From NCBI GenBank assembly GCA_013696525.1, contig JACCYK010000468.1:1-5990 (forward strand): 5,990 bases of DNA, written 5' to 3'. The notes under the pieces are model-generated. The model searched no databases. It saw nothing but the letters and a program-made list of their open reading frames with translations, and was not told where the DNA came from. The DNA is from Chloroflexia bacterium. Its GTDB lineage: Bacteria > Chloroflexota > Chloroflexia > Thermomicrobiales > UBA6265. The position numbers were made by a program, and so were the translations under genes. Positions 4,350-5,990 of the stretch are shown piece by piece (within the stretch, counting starts at the first letter, position 1; each line of letters opens with the position of its first letter).

Positions 4350-5369
4350 TCACGGTGTTGGATCCGCCGCGTCGTCCGGCTCGATACCACCAAAAAGTGG
4401 ATCGGGGCGGGTGTGTGGCGGCTCCGCCGGCTCCACATGCACCAGGGCTTGCGTGGCCGGCCCCACCTGGCGGCGGATCCGCGCTTCAACCGCCGTCGCG
4501 AGCTCGTGGGCCTCGGTCACGCGCAGGTTTGGATGAACCGTGATATGCACTTCGACCCAAAACCGGCCTCCCGATGATCGTGCTCGCAGATTGTGCGCCG
4601 TCACCACTCCCGGCACGGCGACGATCGCCGCCAGCAACTGGCCGGGCTCCACAAACGACGCATCGGTCAACACCAGGGACGCCTCGCGCAGGATCCCCCA
4701 CGCGGTCCAGGCGATCACTCCGGCTACAACCAGCGAAACCGCGGCATCGGCCCCAGCCAAGCCAAACCGCTCTCCCAGCAACCCGACGATCACCGTGGCC
4801 GAGACCACGACATCGGACGCGGTATGCCGGGCATCGGCCACGAGCAGATCGCTCTGCCACCGTCGCGCCGCCCGCCGCTCCCACACCGACACCCCGGCGT
4901 TGACCGCCATCGTGCCGAGCAGGATGACAAACGAGAATGCCGTGACCTCCGGCCGATCGCCGCTTTGCCAGCGGGCAATCGCGCTCTGAGCGATCTCGAC
5001 CACGCTGATCGCCATCAGGCCGGCAATCGCCACGGCAGCCAGCGTTTCGTACCGCTCGTGCCCGTAGTGATGCTCGCGGTCCGGCGGCTTCACCGCGATC
5101 GCGATGCCCGCCAAACCAATGACATTCGCCAGCCCGTCCAGCAACGATTGCACGCCGTCGGCGGTCATCGCCACCGAGCCGCTGCTGACCCCGTAGCCCA
5201 ATTTGGCGGCCGCGACCAACAGATTGAGCCCAAGCACAACCAGGAGCGTCCGCCGGATCGCACCCGCCCGCCGCGATCGCGACCCGCCATCGGGCCCGGC
5301 GGCGGTCACTTCAATTGCGCCCGAGCCAGGCGAACTCATCGCCGTTGATGTCGCCGGCTCGCGTGCCAT
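4350..5369 (-). CDS. Cation diffusion facilitator (CDF) family metal transporter
   Basis: A complete CDF protein of 339 residues from the ATG at 5369. The family exports divalent metals (Zn, Co, Ni, Fe, Mn, Cd) across the cytoplasmic membrane by proton exchange. Six membrane segments can be placed near residues 40-59, 63-92, 109-129, 141-162, 175-198 and 207-227. Between segments 2 and 3 lies the typical HHYGHERYE (100-108). The metal site residues are in segment 2, QSLLD (Gln74, Asp78), and in segment 5, HTASD (His182, Asp186). The cytoplasmic dimerisation domain spans about 237-314, with VEVHITVHP and VHVEP. The Gln replaces the usual His or Asp, so the metal cannot be named. The start is uncertain. 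A GTG at 5408 would add 13 residues without a ribosome binding site, and an ATG at 5339 would shorten it. The thioesterase stop is 45 bp upstream (6 bp for the GTG), which suggests one operon. Confidence 0.92.
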   Translation of the reverse strand: MAREPATSTAMSSPGSGAIEVTAAGPDGGSRSRRAGAIRRTLLVVLGLNLLVAAAKLGYGVSSGSVAMTADGVQSLLDGLANVIGLAGIAIAVKPPDREHHYGHERYETLAAVAIAGLMAISVVEIAQSAIARWQSGDRPEVTAFSFVILLGTMAVNAGVSVWERRAARRWQSDLLVADARHTASDVVVSATVIVGLLGERFGLAGADAAVSLVVAGVIAWTAWGILREASLVLTDASFVEPGQLLAAIVAVPGVVTAHNLRARSSGGRFWVEVHITVHPNLRVTEAHELATAVEARIRRQVGPATQALVHVEPAEPPHTRPDPLFGGIEPDDAADPTP

Positions 5370-5378
5370 CTCACGCCT

Positions 5379-5384
5379 AGTGTA
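5379..5384 (-). promoter_or_regulatory. Possible -10 box (TACACT) for a leaderless transporter mRNA
   Basis: On the minus strand TACACT lies nine bases before the ATG at 5369. That would place transcription initiation one to three bases from the start codon and explain the lack of a good ribosome binding site. The match to TATAAT is four of six including both key T positions and A2. No acceptable -35 was found, so this is weak. Confidence 0.2.
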
Positions 5385-5414
5385 GCGGGTCTCGCGGATT
5401 TCCCCCACTGTTGG

Positions 5415-5870
5415 CTAGGAGTGGACACCCGGCGTTCGCTTTTCATGAGGGTACAAGATCATCTGGGTGCAGCGAAAGAGGGCAATCTTCTTCTCACTCC
5501 CGGCGATGGTCACGACCGCATCCCAAACCTGGGTGGAGCGTCCCCCGTGCATCAAGTTCGCTTCACAGGCGATGCTTCCCTCCCGCGCCGTGCCGAGGAA
5601 ATTCGTCTTCAGCTCAAGCGTCGTGAACCCGCTCGCCCCCTCCGGCATGTTGGCCCAGGCTCCATACCCGGCGGTCGTGTCCGCCAAGGCGACCACGGTC
5701 GCGGCGTGCAGGTAGCCGATCGGCGCCAGCAACTCCCGCCGCACCTCGAGCCGGCTCCGGACCCACGTCCCATTGATCTCCAGGATTTCCATCCCGATCA
5801 GCCCCGGCAGTGACCCGTCGCTCATCTCCCGGATGGCCTCTGGCGACAAATCTCCGAGCCGCTCAAGCAC
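5415..5870 (-). CDS. PaaI-like hotdog-fold acyl-CoA thioesterase
   Basis: A complete 151-residue single hotdog-domain protein, the usual length for this family, whose members hydrolyse acyl- or aryl-CoA thioesters in the cytoplasm as dimers or tetramers. The central motif GYLHAATVVALADTTAGYG (52-70) corresponds to the family's HGG-x-x-x-x-L-x-D-x-x-x-G helix, with His55 and the probable catalytic Asp64. TTLELKTNFLG (83-93) and GRSTQVWDAVV (110-120) are the typical beta strands. The usual HGG reads HAA here. The GTG at 5870 is chosen because GGAGGG lies eight bases upstream and an in-frame TGA occurs just before it. The gene starts 15 bp after the stop of the upstream membrane protein and is followed closely by the metal transporter. 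No substrate can be inferred. Confidence 0.88.
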   Translation of the reverse strand: MLERLGDLSPEAIREMSDGSLPGLIGMEILEINGTWVRSRLEVRRELLAPIGYLHAATVVALADTTAGYGAWANMPEGASGFTTLELKTNFLGTAREGSIACEANLMHGGRSTQVWDAVVTIAGSEKKIALFRCTQMILYPHEKRTPGVHS

Positions 5871-5885
5871 GTCGGACGCCCTCCA

Positions 5886-5990
5886 TCAACGAATCCAGAG
5901 CACGATCAGTACCCCGACGACCAAGATCAGCACGGTGGCAATGACGCACCCGATGGCCACCACGCTGCCGGTGCCAACCGTCGGCTCCTC
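5886..5990 (-). CDS. C-terminal fragment of a small membrane protein, cut by the window edge
   Basis: The minus-strand frame entering from the right edge is open for 34 codons and ends with TGA at 5886-5888. It reads EEPTVGTGS followed by an unbroken hydrophobic stretch of about 25 residues ending LIVLWIR, i.e. one membrane helix at the extreme C-terminus. The start lies beyond the window, although internal GTG codons exist. The stop is 15 bp before the thioesterase GTG, and the thioesterase ribosome binding site begins just past the stop, indicating operon organisation. The family is not recognised. It could be a short single-span protein or the tail of a larger one. Confidence 0.6.
   Translation of the reverse strand, partial: EEPTVGTGSVVAIGCVIATVLILVVGVLIVLWIR

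Noticed and set aside
3503..4543. Plus-strand 346-residue open frame spanning RNase J's tail and the transporter end
   Set aside because: Antisense to two well-supported genes; its Arg/Pro/Ala composition reflects the GC-rich tail-coding DNA.
4593..5348. Plus-strand 251-residue open frame
   Set aside because: Antisense shadow of the CDF transporter, with His/Arg/Asp-rich chance composition.
1..5990. CRISPR array, insertion sequence or prophage signs
   Set aside because: No regularly spaced repeats, transposase, terminal inverted repeats with target duplication, or phage genes were seen.

Overview
The window is high-GC bacterial DNA, densely coded on the right and sparse on the left. The best taxonomic clue is a full-length ribonuclease J with a long arginine-rich N-terminal tail, together with Shine-Dalgarno-led genes and frequent GTG starts. 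I read this as a Gram-positive-type or Chloroflexota-like bacterium (Thermomicrobia-type is a guess). The sequence alone does not prove it.

Left edge (1-277, minus): the N-terminal 92 residues of a beta-propeller-like (NHL/SMP-30-type) protein, cut by the window edge. It diverges from a plus-strand transcription unit. Positions 323-610 hold an unusual leader: a TTGACA-containing promoter candidate, a structured 5' stretch, a 28-codon ORF with a strong ribosome binding site, a second overlapping mini-ORF, two mutually exclusive hairpins, and a textbook rho-independent terminator ending in TTTCTTTTT. Beyond the terminator are another hairpin, a doubtful 75-codon ORF, a small helical hypothetical protein (792-1145), a perfect 11-bp inverted repeat (1170-1207), and an alpha/beta hydrolase (1236-2063). 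No promoter was recognised between the terminator and the hydrolase, so the leader may be a transcription attenuator for this unit. Alternatively, it is a self-contained small transcript.

Right part (2060-5990, all minus): reading in the direction of transcription, the C-terminus of a small membrane protein (right edge), a PaaI-like hotdog thioesterase, a cation diffusion facilitator metal transporter, and RNase J. The first three are tightly spaced and probably co-transcribed. RNase J follows after a 67-bp gap and may be read through. It meets the hydrolase tail to tail with a 4-bp overlap of stop codons and no visible terminator.

The genes do not form one obvious pathway. RNase J is a housekeeping RNA-processing enzyme, the transporter exports divalent metals, and the thioesterase and hydrolase are generic enzymes of unknown substrate. 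The leader at 323-610 is the main part that ordinary gene content does not explain. The rest looks like ordinary chromosomal sequence. I see no CRISPR array, insertion sequence, tRNA or rRNA.
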